A DNA stretch of 43,703 bases from Candidatus Aminicenantota bacterium (GTDB lineage Bacteria > Acidobacteriota > Aminicenantia > Aminicenantales > Aminicenantaceae), in assembly GCA_003648765.1 (NCBI GenBank), contig QMPV01000005.1:1-43703 (forward strand), in the 5' to 3' direction. Made by a program: the position numbers and the translations under genes. Of the stretch, positions 34,645 to 43,637 are shown in pieces. The first letter of the stretch is position 1. Each line of letters opens with the position of its first letter. Below the pieces are notes generated by a model that saw nothing but the letters and a program-made list of their open reading frames with translations, did no database searches and was not told where the DNA came from.

Positions 34645-35892
34645 ATGATGAAGAAAAAATTCTCATTGACTCTCATCATTATTGTTTTTCTGGCCAGTTG
34701 GTTGATTATCTCTTGTACTCCTCAGGAGAAAGAACAAGCTGCCCCTAAAGTAGTGATTAAAATCGGCGAAAAAGAAATTCAGACCAAGGATATAGCTATT
34801 TACCGGACTCGAGAATACAGAGGAAAAAAACGGCAGTTCCTTTCTCTTGATTTCTCCCAGATTGACAAGCCCACCTCCTTGGAAGAATTCACTCAGTATT
34901 TCCATTTTCCGCCTATCCGTCAATACCGGACCGGCACCTGTTGGTGTTTCTCCACCACCTCTTTTCTTGAATCAGAGTTAAAACGTTTGGGCCGCGGAGA
35001 AATAAAACTTTCTGAAATGTACACTGTTTATTGGGAATATGTAGAAAAGGCCCGACGCTTTATCCGGGAAAAAGGTAAATCTTACTTGGGACAGGGCTCT
35101 GAACATAATGCCGTCATTGCTCGGATGAAACAGTATGGGGCTGTACCGGCCGAAGCTTATACCGGACTTGTGAATGGCCGGACTGAACATGACCACTCCC
35201 AACTTTTCCGAGAATTTAAGAATTACCTTGAATTCTGTCGGCAGAATGAATATTGGGATGAAGACCAGGCTATTGCTTACGTAAAATCAATCCTTAACAA
35301 ACATCTAGGTAAACCCCCGGAAAAAATCACTGTTAACGGACAGGAGATGACCCCCAAAGAATATCTGGATAAACTCTTACAACTTCCTCTGGATGATTAC
35401 GTCTGCTTCATTTCTTTCAAATATTTGCCTTTCTATACTAAGGGGGAATTCAAAGTGCCTGATAACTGGTGGCATAGTCAAGACTACTACAATGTCCCCC
35501 TTGATGAATTTTATCAAGCCATTCTTCATGCTCTGGAAAAGGGCTATACGGTGGCTTTGGGCGGCGATATTTCTGAACCGGGTATTTATGGAGAAGAGGA
35601 TGTGGCTATAGTGCCCACCTTCGATATTCTACCCTCTCTAATAGACCAAGACAGTCGGGAATTTCGTTTCTACAATAGAACTTCCTTCGACGACCATGCC
35701 ATTCATGCTGTAGGTTATACTCAACGAGGCGACCACACCTGGTTCCTAATTAAGGACTCAGGCGGCGGAGCTCATCGAGGCAAATTCAAAGGTTACTATT
35801 TCTACCGCGACGATTACGTCCGGTTAAAAATGCTTAATTTCATGGTCCATAAAGACGCCGTGGCTGATTTACTGAAAAAATTCTCTGAGTGA
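34645..35892 (+). CDS. C1 (papain/bleomycin-hydrolase-like) peptidase, lipoprotein
   Basis: 415-aa exported protein with lipobox IISC (Cys24), then a C1B-like peptidase. The oxyanion Gln93 and nucleophile Cys99 are six residues apart as in papain (QYRTGTCWCFS), and the catalytic His351 is in DDHAIHAVGY. At the third triad position papain has Asn in KNSWG; here it is Asp371 in IKDSGGG, a departure that may alter activity. Long insertions between Cys and His fit the bleomycin-hydrolase group (PepC-like aminopeptidases). Expected site: periplasmic face of a membrane. Start ATG 34645 or 34648 behind AGGAGGGC. Its 5' gap carries the tandem hairpins. Confidence 0.88.
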   Translation: MMKKKFSLTLIIIVFLASWLIISCTPQEKEQAAPKVVIKIGEKEIQTKDIAIYRTREYRGKKRQFLSLDFSQIDKPTSLEEFTQYFHFPPIRQYRTGTCWCFSTTSFLESELKRLGRGEIKLSEMYTVYWEYVEKARRFIREKGKSYLGQGSEHNAVIARMKQYGAVPAEAYTGLVNGRTEHDHSQLFREFKNYLEFCRQNEYWDEDQAIAYVKSILNKHLGKPPEKITVNGQEMTPKEYLDKLLQLPLDDYVCFISFKYLPFYTKGEFKVPDNWWHSQDYYNVPLDEFYQAILHALEKGYTVALGGDISEPGIYGEEDVAIVPTFDILPSLIDQDSREFRFYNRTSFDDHAIHAVGYTQRGDHTWFLIKDSGGGAHRGKFKGYYFYRDDYVRLKMLNFMVHKDAVADLLKKFSE

Positions 35893-36154
35893 TTTTCCTC
35901 ATTAATTATCTTTTATCCGAGAGCCAAAAAGAAAAAAATCCGAAACAAAAAATAGAGAAGCCATCAACGCTTCAAAAGTCATAGAAGAGAAAAAGTAGTT
36001 TTATTGAGTTGCCTTTGAACAAAAGGAAGAGCTGATTAAGTGAAAATTAGAAAGGAGAAATAATTATTCGAATAACTAAAGACGCCAAAAATGAATATTG
36101 TCGATGATCCAGGTTATGGCCACCCTTAAAAGGTTTAAACCGGGTTTGAATAAT

Positions 36155-36186
36155 CAAGCAGTTTTGCTTGGGAATTTATTTTTTTC
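36155..36186 (+). terminator. Terminator-like hairpin upstream of the S9C gene
   Basis: Perfect 6-bp stem CAAGCA/TGCTTG with loop GTTT (36155-36170), followed within 5 nt by a T-rich run to 36186. This could end transcription from the C1 peptidase gene or act in a leader. Confidence 0.4.
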
Positions 36187-36190
36187 TGGG

Positions 36191-36226
36191 TCAGGCTGGG
36201 GAAATCGCGCCTGAGTCATCAGGTGC
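36191..36226 (+). promoter_or_regulatory. Mutually exclusive hairpins in the S9C leader
   Basis: TCAGGC (36191-36196) can pair with GCCTGA (36209-36214). The latter segment can instead pair, as GCGCCTGA (36207-36214), with TCAGGTGC (36219-36226) through a 4-nt loop, with one G-U pair. Such alternatives are typical of attenuators, but no ligand or leader peptide is evident. Confidence 0.3.
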
Positions 36227-36373
36227 CCTTTCCGTTAATAGATAAAAAAATGCGAATCTTTATTCGGGATAAGACTTTAGATTGTTCGTGGAGCCTCTCT
36301 GGCCAAAAAGATTATCGTTTTAAAAATCCTATTGATAAAAGATAAAATGAACTCAACCATTAAGGAGGAGAGC

Positions 36374-39094
36374 ATGAGAAAAGCAATTTTCCGTTTTGGG
36401 TTTGTAACCTTCATCATTTTAATCCTAACTATATACATTCCTGCCTCAGAATCCCCCTTAAGTCAGAAACCCTGGGAAGTGGATGATGTCATTCTTCAAG
36501 AAAACGCCTCCGGGCTGGCCATTTCTCCTGATGGCCAATGGCTCATCTGGGTTAAATCCATCCCGCATCAAAAAAAGGACGGCCGGGTTAGCCATCTCTT
36601 TCTCACTCGCTTAGCCGAAAAGCCGACCACTATTCAACTTACTCTGGGCGACGACAGCGAGTTTAATCCTCGCTGGTCACCATCTGGAGAAAAAGTAGCT
36701 TTCCTCAGCTCCAGGAAAATACCCGAGGCCAAAGATATTTCCGGCTCCCAGCTCTGGCTCTTTAAATTCCCTGGAGGAGAACCTGAACCCATTACTCAAC
36801 TGCCGTTTGGGGTCCGGGATTTTGAATGGCTGGACGAAAACCGACTCCTCTTGATTGCCAGAGAAAAAAGAACCCTCCGCGAAGAAGAAAAAAAGAAGCG
36901 AAAAGACACGGCTTACGTGGTTGAAGACCAGGAACACATGATTCCTTATCGCCTCTTTATTCTCAATTTGGAGACCAAGCAATTGGAAAGACTTACCACT
37001 AACCAAGACCAAATAACCTCCATGGCTTTATCCTTTGATAAAAAATGGGTCATCACCCGCCACAATCAAAGTGTCCGTTATCAAGTGGACAAAAAAGTCA
37101 AACCTAAATTCTTCCTCCTGAATCTTGAAACCAGAAAAATGGAGGAAATTTTTCCCGACCCTAAATTCAAACCCAACATGTTTGCCTGGGATCTTAACAA
37201 CCAAGGCTTCTATTTTTCGGTGACCCGGACTTCTGATTATATAAATGAAGGGCCTGGAGCCGACTTTCTTTACTACTTTGACTTGAAAACCAGAAAATAT
37301 CGCGAAATAAATTTGGAGTGGAAGTGGGGTCTCTTCTATCTCGGCTTCCAAGTCAGACCAGACGGTTTTGTCGCCTCCCTGGCTAATGGTGCCCGACCCA
37401 AATGGCGCCGTTATTATCGGCAGGGCCAAAATTTTTCTTATGAAGAGATAAAAGGTCAACATGCGGCCAATGTTTATCGTTTGGTGCTGCATCAGACAAA
37501 AGATATCGGGGTTTATCAATTCACCACTGCCTCTACTCCTCCCCAATGGTATTGGGCCCGGCTGGAAAAAAATAGACTGCAACCTTTGGGTCAAGTGATT
37601 AAACTCAACTCCCATTTGAAGAACAAAAACATGGCCCGCACGGAAGTTATCCGCTGGGTAGGAGCCCTGGATGAAGAAATCGAAGGCTTGCTTTATTATC
37701 CCCATGACTACCAACCCGGACGGCGCTACCCGCTGATTCTAATGATTCATGGAGGTCCCACTGGCGTAGATATGGATGCTTTCCGCGAATCCTGGGCAGC
37801 CTATCCCAATCTAATGGCCCAAAGAGGCGCTTTTGTCCTTCGACCCAATTATCATGGCTCAGGCGGTTATGGCCAAAAATTTGCTGAATCAATCAAAGGC
37901 CATTACTACGAATATGAACTACCCGATATGCTTAAGGGAATTGACTATCTAGTCAAAAAGGGACTGGTTGACCCCAATCAAGTGGCGGCCATGGGTTGGT
38001 CCAACGGCGGCATCTTAACTGTAGCTCTTTCTGTCTGGACTAATCGAATAAAAACAGCTGGGGTAGGAGCAGCTGATGTTAACTGGATAAGTGATTACGG
38101 CAACTGCGCTTTCGGCGTCAGCTTTGATAATTACTACTTTAAAGGTCCCTTCTGGGAAAATCTGGACCACTATTTAGAGAAAAGCCCTCTTTTCCATCTT
38201 CAACACATGCAAGTTCCCACCATTATTTTTCATGGAACTGAAGATACCAACGTTCCCTATGGACAAGGTTGGGAATACTACCGGGCTCTCCAGCAGATTG
38301 GCTTAGCTCCCGTGCGCTTCATTGTTTTTCCCGGTGAACCCCACGGTCTCCGCAAACTTTCCCACCAACGTCGCAAAATGACCGAAGAGCTAGCCTGGTT
38401 CGACCGCTATTTCTTCAAAAAGAGTAAACCTCGAAACGAATCCCTGAAGAAAAATTCTCCCCTTGATATCGCCCTCAAAAAATTGGCTTTTGCCCGAGTT
38501 AACGGCGCTTTTGGCCGCCTAGTGAAAAAGAAACTTATTCCCGAAACTGTGCGTGTGGAAGTAAAAGGTCAAAGAGTGGAAATTGGCCGGTTTGAGGTTA
38601 CCCGAGCTCAATGGGCTGCTTTTAAGCCCTCCTACCATTTCTCGCCTGAGACAGCCAACCTTCCGGTAAGTGGTCTTTCCTTTGAAGAGGCCCAAAAATA
38701 TGTTCAGTGGCTTTCTCAATTGACCGGGGAAAAGTATCGTCTGCCCCGGGTGGCAGAGTTGGAATCACTGAGTAAGAAAGCCAAAACGGGTAACACCCTT
38801 GACTATTGGGCGGGCTATACCCTGAATTATGACGATGCCCAACAGCTCCAACAATTCCTGAAGAAAAAAGGTCAATTGACTCTCCTCCTGCCGGTTGATT
38901 ATTTTGCTCCTTCAGGGCCAGAATTAATCTTTGGTCTGGGCGGAAATGTGGCCGAATGGGCTGTCAATGAGCAAGGTCAAGGCCAGATTGTGGGTCGTTG
39001 CGCTTGGACACCTGAGGACCAGAAAACCAAATACACTCCGCCGCTAACTTATGTCGGGCTGCGCGTGCTTAAAGAAATCCCAAAAGAAAAATAA
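36374..39094 (+). CDS. S9C prolyl oligopeptidase-family peptidase fused to an FGE-like domain
   Basis: 906 aa from ATG 36374 (AGGAGGAG just upstream), with a signal peptide (RKAIFRFGFVTFIILILTIYIPASES). Residues about 35-440 form a propeller with TolB-like blades (SPDGQWLIWV, NPRWSPSGEKVAFLSSR). The hydrolase domain has Ser543 (GWSNGG), Asp624 (HGTEDTNVP) and His657 (GEPHGLRK), as in acylaminoacyl peptidases. From about 726 to the end is a compact formylglycine-generating-enzyme-like (SUMF1) domain: FEVTRAQWAAF, GLSFEEAQKYVQWLS, KYRLPRVAELE, GLGGNVAEWAV, VGLRVLKE. At about 180 aa it is shorter than true FGE and lacks the usual R-G-G-S-W..C-R active-site pattern. It is probably a binding or structural module. 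Confidence 0.9.
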   Translation: MRKAIFRFGFVTFIILILTIYIPASESPLSQKPWEVDDVILQENASGLAISPDGQWLIWVKSIPHQKKDGRVSHLFLTRLAEKPTTIQLTLGDDSEFNPRWSPSGEKVAFLSSRKIPEAKDISGSQLWLFKFPGGEPEPITQLPFGVRDFEWLDENRLLLIAREKRTLREEEKKKRKDTAYVVEDQEHMIPYRLFILNLETKQLERLTTNQDQITSMALSFDKKWVITRHNQSVRYQVDKKVKPKFFLLNLETRKMEEIFPDPKFKPNMFAWDLNNQGFYFSVTRTSDYINEGPGADFLYYFDLKTRKYREINLEWKWGLFYLGFQVRPDGFVASLANGARPKWRRYYRQGQNFSYEEIKGQHAANVYRLVLHQTKDIGVYQFTTASTPPQWYWARLEKNRLQPLGQVIKLNSHLKNKNMARTEVIRWVGALDEEIEGLLYYPHDYQPGRRYPLILMIHGGPTGVDMDAFRESWAAYPNLMAQRGAFVLRPNYHGSGGYGQKFAESIKGHYYEYELPDMLKGIDYLVKKGLVDPNQVAAMGWSNGGILTVALSVWTNRIKTAGVGAADVNWISDYGNCAFGVSFDNYYFKGPFWENLDHYLEKSPLFHLQHMQVPTIIFHGTEDTNVPYGQGWEYYRALQQIGLAPVRFIVFPGEPHGLRKLSHQRRKMTEELAWFDRYFFKKSKPRNESLKKNSPLDIALKKLAFARVNGAFGRLVKKKLIPETVRVEVKGQRVEIGRFEVTRAQWAAFKPSYHFSPETANLPVSGLSFEEAQKYVQWLSQLTGEKYRLPRVAELESLSKKAKTGNTLDYWAGYTLNYDDAQQLQQFLKKKGQLTLLLPVDYFAPSGPELIFGLGGNVAEWAVNEQGQGQIVGRCAWTPEDQKTKYTPPLTYVGLRVLKEIPKEK

Positions 39095-39197
39095 AGACAA
39101 CTTCTCAGTCAACCTGCCTGGCGAAATAAACGAAAAATCTAGTCCAATTAAGCCCGGCGGCTTGCTTAAATAAGCCTTGAAGTTTACAATAGCTTAA

Positions 39198-40676
39198 ATG
39201 ATGGACTATCTGCAAGTTGACTTCCGGGATAAAGCTCTTTTTTTGGAGCTTTTTGGAGAGGATGTCTTTGCCGTGGGGGGATTTATTCGGGATCATTTAA
39301 GACAGGACCCTTCCGAAGATGTAGATATTCTTATTTTGAAACATCCAGTCGAAGAAATTGTGGCTAAACTTAAACCCTATGGTCGGGTTGACTTAGTTGG
39401 TAAAAGTTTTGGGGTCATTAAATTCACTCGGGAAGGCAAAACCTATGATATCGCCCTCCCCCGGATTGACCGACCTAAAGAAACCTTTCAAAGAAGTCAT
39501 AAAGACTTCCAGATCATCGCCGATCCTTATCTTCCCTTAGAAAAAGATTTGTCCCGCCGGGACTTTCGCTGCAATTCTATTGCTCTCCGGTTGGCTGACG
39601 GCCGGCTTTTTGACCCTTTTAATGGCCAGTCAGATATTAAAAACAAAATTCTGCGAATGACCAACCCCGAGGCTTTTCCTGAAGACCCATTGCGAGTCCT
39701 ACGGGCGGCCCGTTTTGCTTCTGTTCTTGAATTTTCTCTCGAACCATCTATCTATGAACTGGCTCAAGAAATCGACCTACAAGGCCTCAGTCAAGAACGG
39801 GTTAATGATGAACTTTTTCGCCTCTTGTTGAACTCCGCTAAGCCTTCCCGCGGACTCCAAGAATTCTTCAAGCTAGGTGTCCTGAAACAACTTTTTCCCG
39901 AACTTTACCGGCTTACCCTAGCTATTCAGGATGCTCTCTTTCATCCAGAAACTGATGAATTCGGCCACCATACTGTCTGGCCCCATACTTTAATCACCGT
40001 TGACCAAGCTGCCCGTCTCGCTCGAAAATTCAAACTTTCACGGGCAAAAACTCTTTCCCTGCTGCTAGCGGCTCTCTTTCATGACATAGGCAAACCACCA
40101 ACTGCTGAATGGGAATACAAAAATGGTCGACTGGTACTGACCAATAAAAGACACGATATCCTTGGTGAAAAAATTACAGCCAAAGTTTTTAACCGAATGA
40201 AACTTTTTTCCTGGGAAGGAACTGATGTTCGCACTATTACGCTGAATCTTATCCGCTGTCACCACCGGCCCTCCGAATTATGGCAAAATCGGGAAGTTAT
40301 CACCCGAAAGGCCTTAAATCGGCTGGCCGCTGATGTGGATGGAGAAATCGATCTATTGATTCTGCTTGATGTGGCCGACCGCAGCGGACGCTCAACAAAA
40401 CCTATCCACGATCTAGATGAAGCCGGTCGGTGGTTAAAAGAAAAATTCACTGAATTAAATGTCTCGCGAGAGACTATTCAACCTATTGTTATGGGTCGCC
40501 ATCTCCTGAAGTTAGGTGTCGAACCGGGCCCGCTCATGGGCAAAATTTTGAAAAAAATTTATGAACTTCAATTAGACAATGAATTCCAAACTCTGGAAGA
40601 AGGTTTGGAAATAGCCAAAAAAATTGTGGCCAAAGAACAGGCTCTAGGAAAAAGAAAAAACCAAAAAGAAACCTAA
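39198..40676 (+). CDS. CCA-adding tRNA nucleotidyltransferase/poly(A) polymerase with HD domain
   Basis: 492-aa class II polymerase-beta-type nucleotidyltransferase: GGFIRDHL and the metal-binding D-x-D in EDVDIL, RRDFRCNSIAL, FPEDPLRVLRAARFAS and RVNDELFRLLL. An HD phosphohydrolase domain follows (LLLAALFHDIGKPPTAEW, then GEKITAKVFNRMK). Adding CCA to tRNA 3' ends is the most likely role. Some bacteria split CCA- and A-adding activities, and a poly(A) polymerase cannot be excluded. ATG 39198 has no Shine-Dalgarno; a second ATG follows immediately. Upstream are two alternative short stems around AAGCC/GGCTT (39150-39176). It lies 11 bp before galE. Confidence 0.92.
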   Translation: MMDYLQVDFRDKALFLELFGEDVFAVGGFIRDHLRQDPSEDVDILILKHPVEEIVAKLKPYGRVDLVGKSFGVIKFTREGKTYDIALPRIDRPKETFQRSHKDFQIIADPYLPLEKDLSRRDFRCNSIALRLADGRLFDPFNGQSDIKNKILRMTNPEAFPEDPLRVLRAARFASVLEFSLEPSIYELAQEIDLQGLSQERVNDELFRLLLNSAKPSRGLQEFFKLGVLKQLFPELYRLTLAIQDALFHPETDEFGHHTVWPHTLITVDQAARLARKFKLSRAKTLSLLLAALFHDIGKPPTAEWEYKNGRLVLTNKRHDILGEKITAKVFNRMKLFSWEGTDVRTITLNLIRCHHRPSELWQNREVITRKALNRLAADVDGEIDLLILLDVADRSGRSTKPIHDLDEAGRWLKEKFTELNVSRETIQPIVMGRHLLKLGVEPGPLMGKILKKIYELQLDNEFQTLEEGLEIAKKIVAKEQALGKRKNQKET

Positions 40677-40687
40677 AGGGTCAATCA

Positions 40688-41677
40688 ATGAGTATTTTAG
40701 TTACTGGCGGTGCTGGCTATATTGGTTCACACACCGTCAAGCAACTTCTTCAGGAGAACTATGAAGTAATTGTCTTGGATAATTTCTCTTCGGGCCGAGA
40801 AGAACTCTTGATCGGCGGGGAAATAATTCGAGGAGATTTACGGAATAAAAAGACCCTTCAGGAAGTCTTCGCCTCTTATAAAATTGACGCGGTTATCCAC
40901 TTCGCTTCTCTTATTCAGGTCGGTGAATCTTACCAAAACCCTCAGAAATATTATCAACACAATCTCCTTACCAGCCTCAACCTATTAGAAGTCATGTTGG
41001 CCCATCATGTCCGAAAATTCATTTTTTCCTCCAGCGCCGCTGTCTACGGCGAGCCCCAGAAAATTCCCATCCCCGAGGACCACCCTCTTGTTCCAACTAA
41101 TCCTTATGGCCAAACAAAACTCTTTGTCGAAATAATTCTTAAAGACTACGCCCGAGCTTATGGCCTAAAATTTATTTCTCTCCGCTATTTCAACGCCGCG
41201 GGAGCTGATCCCGAAGGAAAACTGGGTGAAATGCATGAACCCGAAACCCATCTTATCCCTAATATTCTCCTCACTCTCCTCGGCCAGAAAAAAGAATTTT
41301 ACCTTTTTGGCACTGATTTCCCCACACCTGACGGTACAGCCATCAGGGATTACATCCACGTCACAGACCTGGCCACGGCTCATGTCTTGGCTGTAAAAAA
41401 GCTTCTAGCTGGAGAAATTCAAACAGATTTTATTAATTTAGGGACCACCAAAGGTTATTCTGTTCTGGAAGTCATCCGAGAGGCCGAAAAAATCACTGGT
41501 TTAAAATTAAATTACCAACGTCACCCTCGAAGGCCAGGCGATGTTCCCATTCTTCTAGCTTCCCGGGAACGAGCCAGGCAAAAATTAGGTTGGGAACTTC
41601 ACTATTCCGATCTAGAAACAATAATCCAGACTGCCTGGGCCTGGCACCAAAAGGTGGCTACAAGTCTTCATCGCTAG
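40688..41677 (+). CDS. galE: UDP-glucose 4-epimerase GalE
   Basis: Interconverts UDP-glucose and UDP-galactose, supplying galactose for polysaccharides or Leloir catabolism. The 329-aa extended SDR protein shows the NAD motif TGGAGYIGSH, VIHFAS, the SSSAAVYGEP Ser and the catalytic Y-x3-K in NPYGQTK, with FNAAGADPEGKLGE and RDYIHVTDLA, typical of GalE. It follows the CCA enzyme by 11 bp, likely cotranscribed, although their functions are unrelated. Confidence 0.95.
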   Translation: MSILVTGGAGYIGSHTVKQLLQENYEVIVLDNFSSGREELLIGGEIIRGDLRNKKTLQEVFASYKIDAVIHFASLIQVGESYQNPQKYYQHNLLTSLNLLEVMLAHHVRKFIFSSSAAVYGEPQKIPIPEDHPLVPTNPYGQTKLFVEIILKDYARAYGLKFISLRYFNAAGADPEGKLGEMHEPETHLIPNILLTLLGQKKEFYLFGTDFPTPDGTAIRDYIHVTDLATAHVLAVKKLLAGEIQTDFINLGTTKGYSVLEVIREAEKITGLKLNYQRHPRRPGDVPILLASRERARQKLGWELHYSDLETIIQTAWAWHQKVATSLHR

Positions 41678-41720
41678 CCATTCCAATGGCGACAACCAGA
41701 TCTCTGGCCAATTTCTAAAA

Positions 41721-41749
41721 TTGACTTAATCCCCCAGTGATGGTATATA
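41721..41749 (+). promoter_or_regulatory. Sigma-70-type promoter of the MltD-like gene
   Basis: TTGACT (41721-41726), a 17-nt spacer and TATATA (41744-41749). A start near 41756 would leave only about 10 nt before GTG 41766. There is no Shine-Dalgarno, so the transcript would be close to leaderless. Confidence 0.55.
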
Positions 41750-41765
41750 TACAACCTTATAACCA

Positions 41766-43637
41766 GTGAAAAATAAGAAATTTATAATAACTACTTTCTT
41801 CCTAGCTCTGACGTATTTTATCTTCATCTTCTCTAGCTTAAGTTGCTCCTCATCTCCCCAGCCAGTTCTCCAGCCAGACAAAGAGGCAGCGTCTTCAACT
41901 ATTTCAGCACAGAAAGAAGCTGCCTCTCAAAAAAAATCCAAGACCAAAACTACCACCACTTCGTTACCAAAAAAAGAAACCAGCCCCTCAGGCGGAACAA
42001 CCTCTTCCCCTAAAAATAAATCTGGTCAAATCCAGGAAGAAAAACGGGATCAAGAGGAAACTGGTCCGGCTAGTTTACCAGATGAGACTAAAGACCCAGC
42101 CACATGTTTGGAGTTGGCTTGGCAGGCTTACCAAGATGCCCAAACCGCCTGGGACAAAGGCGACCTGGATACGGCTCTTCTCGCCCTAGATGAAGCTTAT
42201 AGTCTCTTGCTGCAGGCTGACCTTCCCTCTGATTCCCCTCTGATCCAAGACAAAAACGATCTCCGTCTTCTTATCGCTCGTCGGATCCAAGAAATTTATG
42301 CTTCCCGCGTCAGTGCGGTCATTGATAACCACCGTAGTATTCCTTTAGAAGAAAATAAATACGTCTTGGCTGAAATAAAAAATTTTCAGACCAAGGAACG
42401 GGCTTACTTTGAAGCTGCCTATCGCCGTTCGGGCCGTTACCGCCAGCTTATTTTGGAAGAACTCCGACGAGAAGGCTTGCCAGAACAATTATCCTGGCTA
42501 CCTCTTATCGAAAGCGGTTTTAAAGTCAATGCCTATTCCCGGGCTCGAGCTTTAGGATTGTGGCAATTTATTTCCTCCACAGGTTACCGCTTTGGCCTAA
42601 AAAGAGACCGCTGGGTAGATGAAAGAATGGATTTTATTAAATCCACTCGCGCCGCTATTCAATATCTCAAAGAATTACATTCCTTTTTCGGCGACTGGAC
42701 CACAGCTCTGGCGGCTTACAACTGTGGAGAATTCCGCGTCCAGAAAGTAATTCAGGCTCAGCGAATAAATTACCTGGACAACTTCTGGGACCTCTATATT
42801 ATGCTCCCCCGGGAAACAGCTCGTTTTGTTCCGCGATTTATCGCCACTCTACTAATTATCAACAATCCCGAAAAATATGGGTTTAACTTGCCTCAGCCTG
42901 ACCCACCCCTCAAGTTCGAGGTCATCGAAATCAACAAACCAGTTAAACTGGCTACCTTAGCTAAAAATATCGGGGTCCCCAGCAAAACTCTAGAAGAGCT
43001 CAATCCAGAACTACGACACAAATCAACCCCTGATCGCCCATATTCTTTACGGGTACCGCCTGGTTTCGGTCAGAAGGTTTTAGCCGTCTTGGATAATATT
43101 TCCCGGTGGATTCCACCTGAAGCCACCTATGTCATCCATTATGTTCGTCGGGGTGAAACTCTTTCCACCATCGCCAGCCGCTACCGAACTACGGTAGCAG
43201 CAATTGCCCGCTTAAACCGACTAAGAAGCGTCCATTTGATCCGACCAGGTCAAAGACTTAAAATCCCTTCCCGAGGAAGATACATTAGTCGCAAACCAGC
43301 TTCAATGAGACTAATAAAAGAAGGCGAAAAACTCATTTACATTGTTCAACGAGGCGATAGTCTCTATCGAATAGCTAATGCTTTTAACACCTCTGTCGCC
43401 CGGATAAAACAAATGAATAACCTCACCAGTAACATTCTAAAAGTCGGCCAAAAACTAGTTATTCAGCAGGGTCTGCCAGAAGGAGCTCAAATTTATATTG
43501 TAAAAAAAGGAGATACTCCTTATAAAATCGCTCAGAAGTTCGGGATGAATCTCGAAATATTGCTGAAGCTGAATGGCTTATCCCAGCGATCGAAAATTTA
43601 TCCTGGACAAAAGCTCTACGTCCAAGCCAACAATTAA
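41766..43637 (+). CDS. MltD-like lytic transglycosylase with LysM repeats, lipoprotein
   Basis: 623-aa peptidoglycan lyase. GTG 41766 is the only possible start: a stop lies two codons upstream, and the frame begins a lipoprotein signal with Cys27 in SLSC. A Ser/Thr/Lys/Pro-rich low-complexity linker (about 28-110) and a helical segment precede the SLT domain (about 210-350), with catalytic Glu249 in LPLIESGF and GLWQFISSTGYRFGL, AALAAYNCGEFRV. Three LysM repeats follow (about 459-505, 522-566, 577-622), each starting Y-x-V-x-x-G-[ED]-T/S. A degenerate LysM-like stretch may precede them. Expected location is the inner face of the outer membrane. The last 66 bp of the window hold nothing. Confidence 0.93.
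   Translation: MKNKKFIITTFFLALTYFIFIFSSLSCSSSPQPVLQPDKEAASSTISAQKEAASQKKSKTKTTTTSLPKKETSPSGGTTSSPKNKSGQIQEEKRDQEETGPASLPDETKDPATCLELAWQAYQDAQTAWDKGDLDTALLALDEAYSLLLQADLPSDSPLIQDKNDLRLLIARRIQEIYASRVSAVIDNHRSIPLEENKYVLAEIKNFQTKERAYFEAAYRRSGRYRQLILEELRREGLPEQLSWLPLIESGFKVNAYSRARALGLWQFISSTGYRFGLKRDRWVDERMDFIKSTRAAIQYLKELHSFFGDWTTALAAYNCGEFRVQKVIQAQRINYLDNFWDLYIMLPRETARFVPRFIATLLIINNPEKYGFNLPQPDPPLKFEVIEINKPVKLATLAKNIGVPSKTLEELNPELRHKSTPDRPYSLRVPPGFGQKVLAVLDNISRWIPPEATYVIHYVRRGETLSTIASRYRTTVAAIARLNRLRSVHLIRPGQRLKIPSRGRYISRKPASMRLIKEGEKLIYIVQRGDSLYRIANAFNTSVARIKQMNNLTSNILKVGQKLVIQQGLPEGAQIYIVKKGDTPYKIAQKFGMNLEILLKLNGLSQRSKIYPGQKLYVQANN

Larger units (their letters stand above)
35893..36373 (+). 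other. Long leader before the S9C-FGE gene
   Basis: 481 bp without a gene. It contains a terminator-like hairpin (36155-36186), a pair of competing stems (36191-36226) and a small CGAAT-CTTT-ATTCG stem near 36252-36266. An open frame enters from 36332, but the ribosome site AGGAGGAG supports ATG 36374. The first 260 bp are A-rich and show nothing. Confidence 0.35.
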
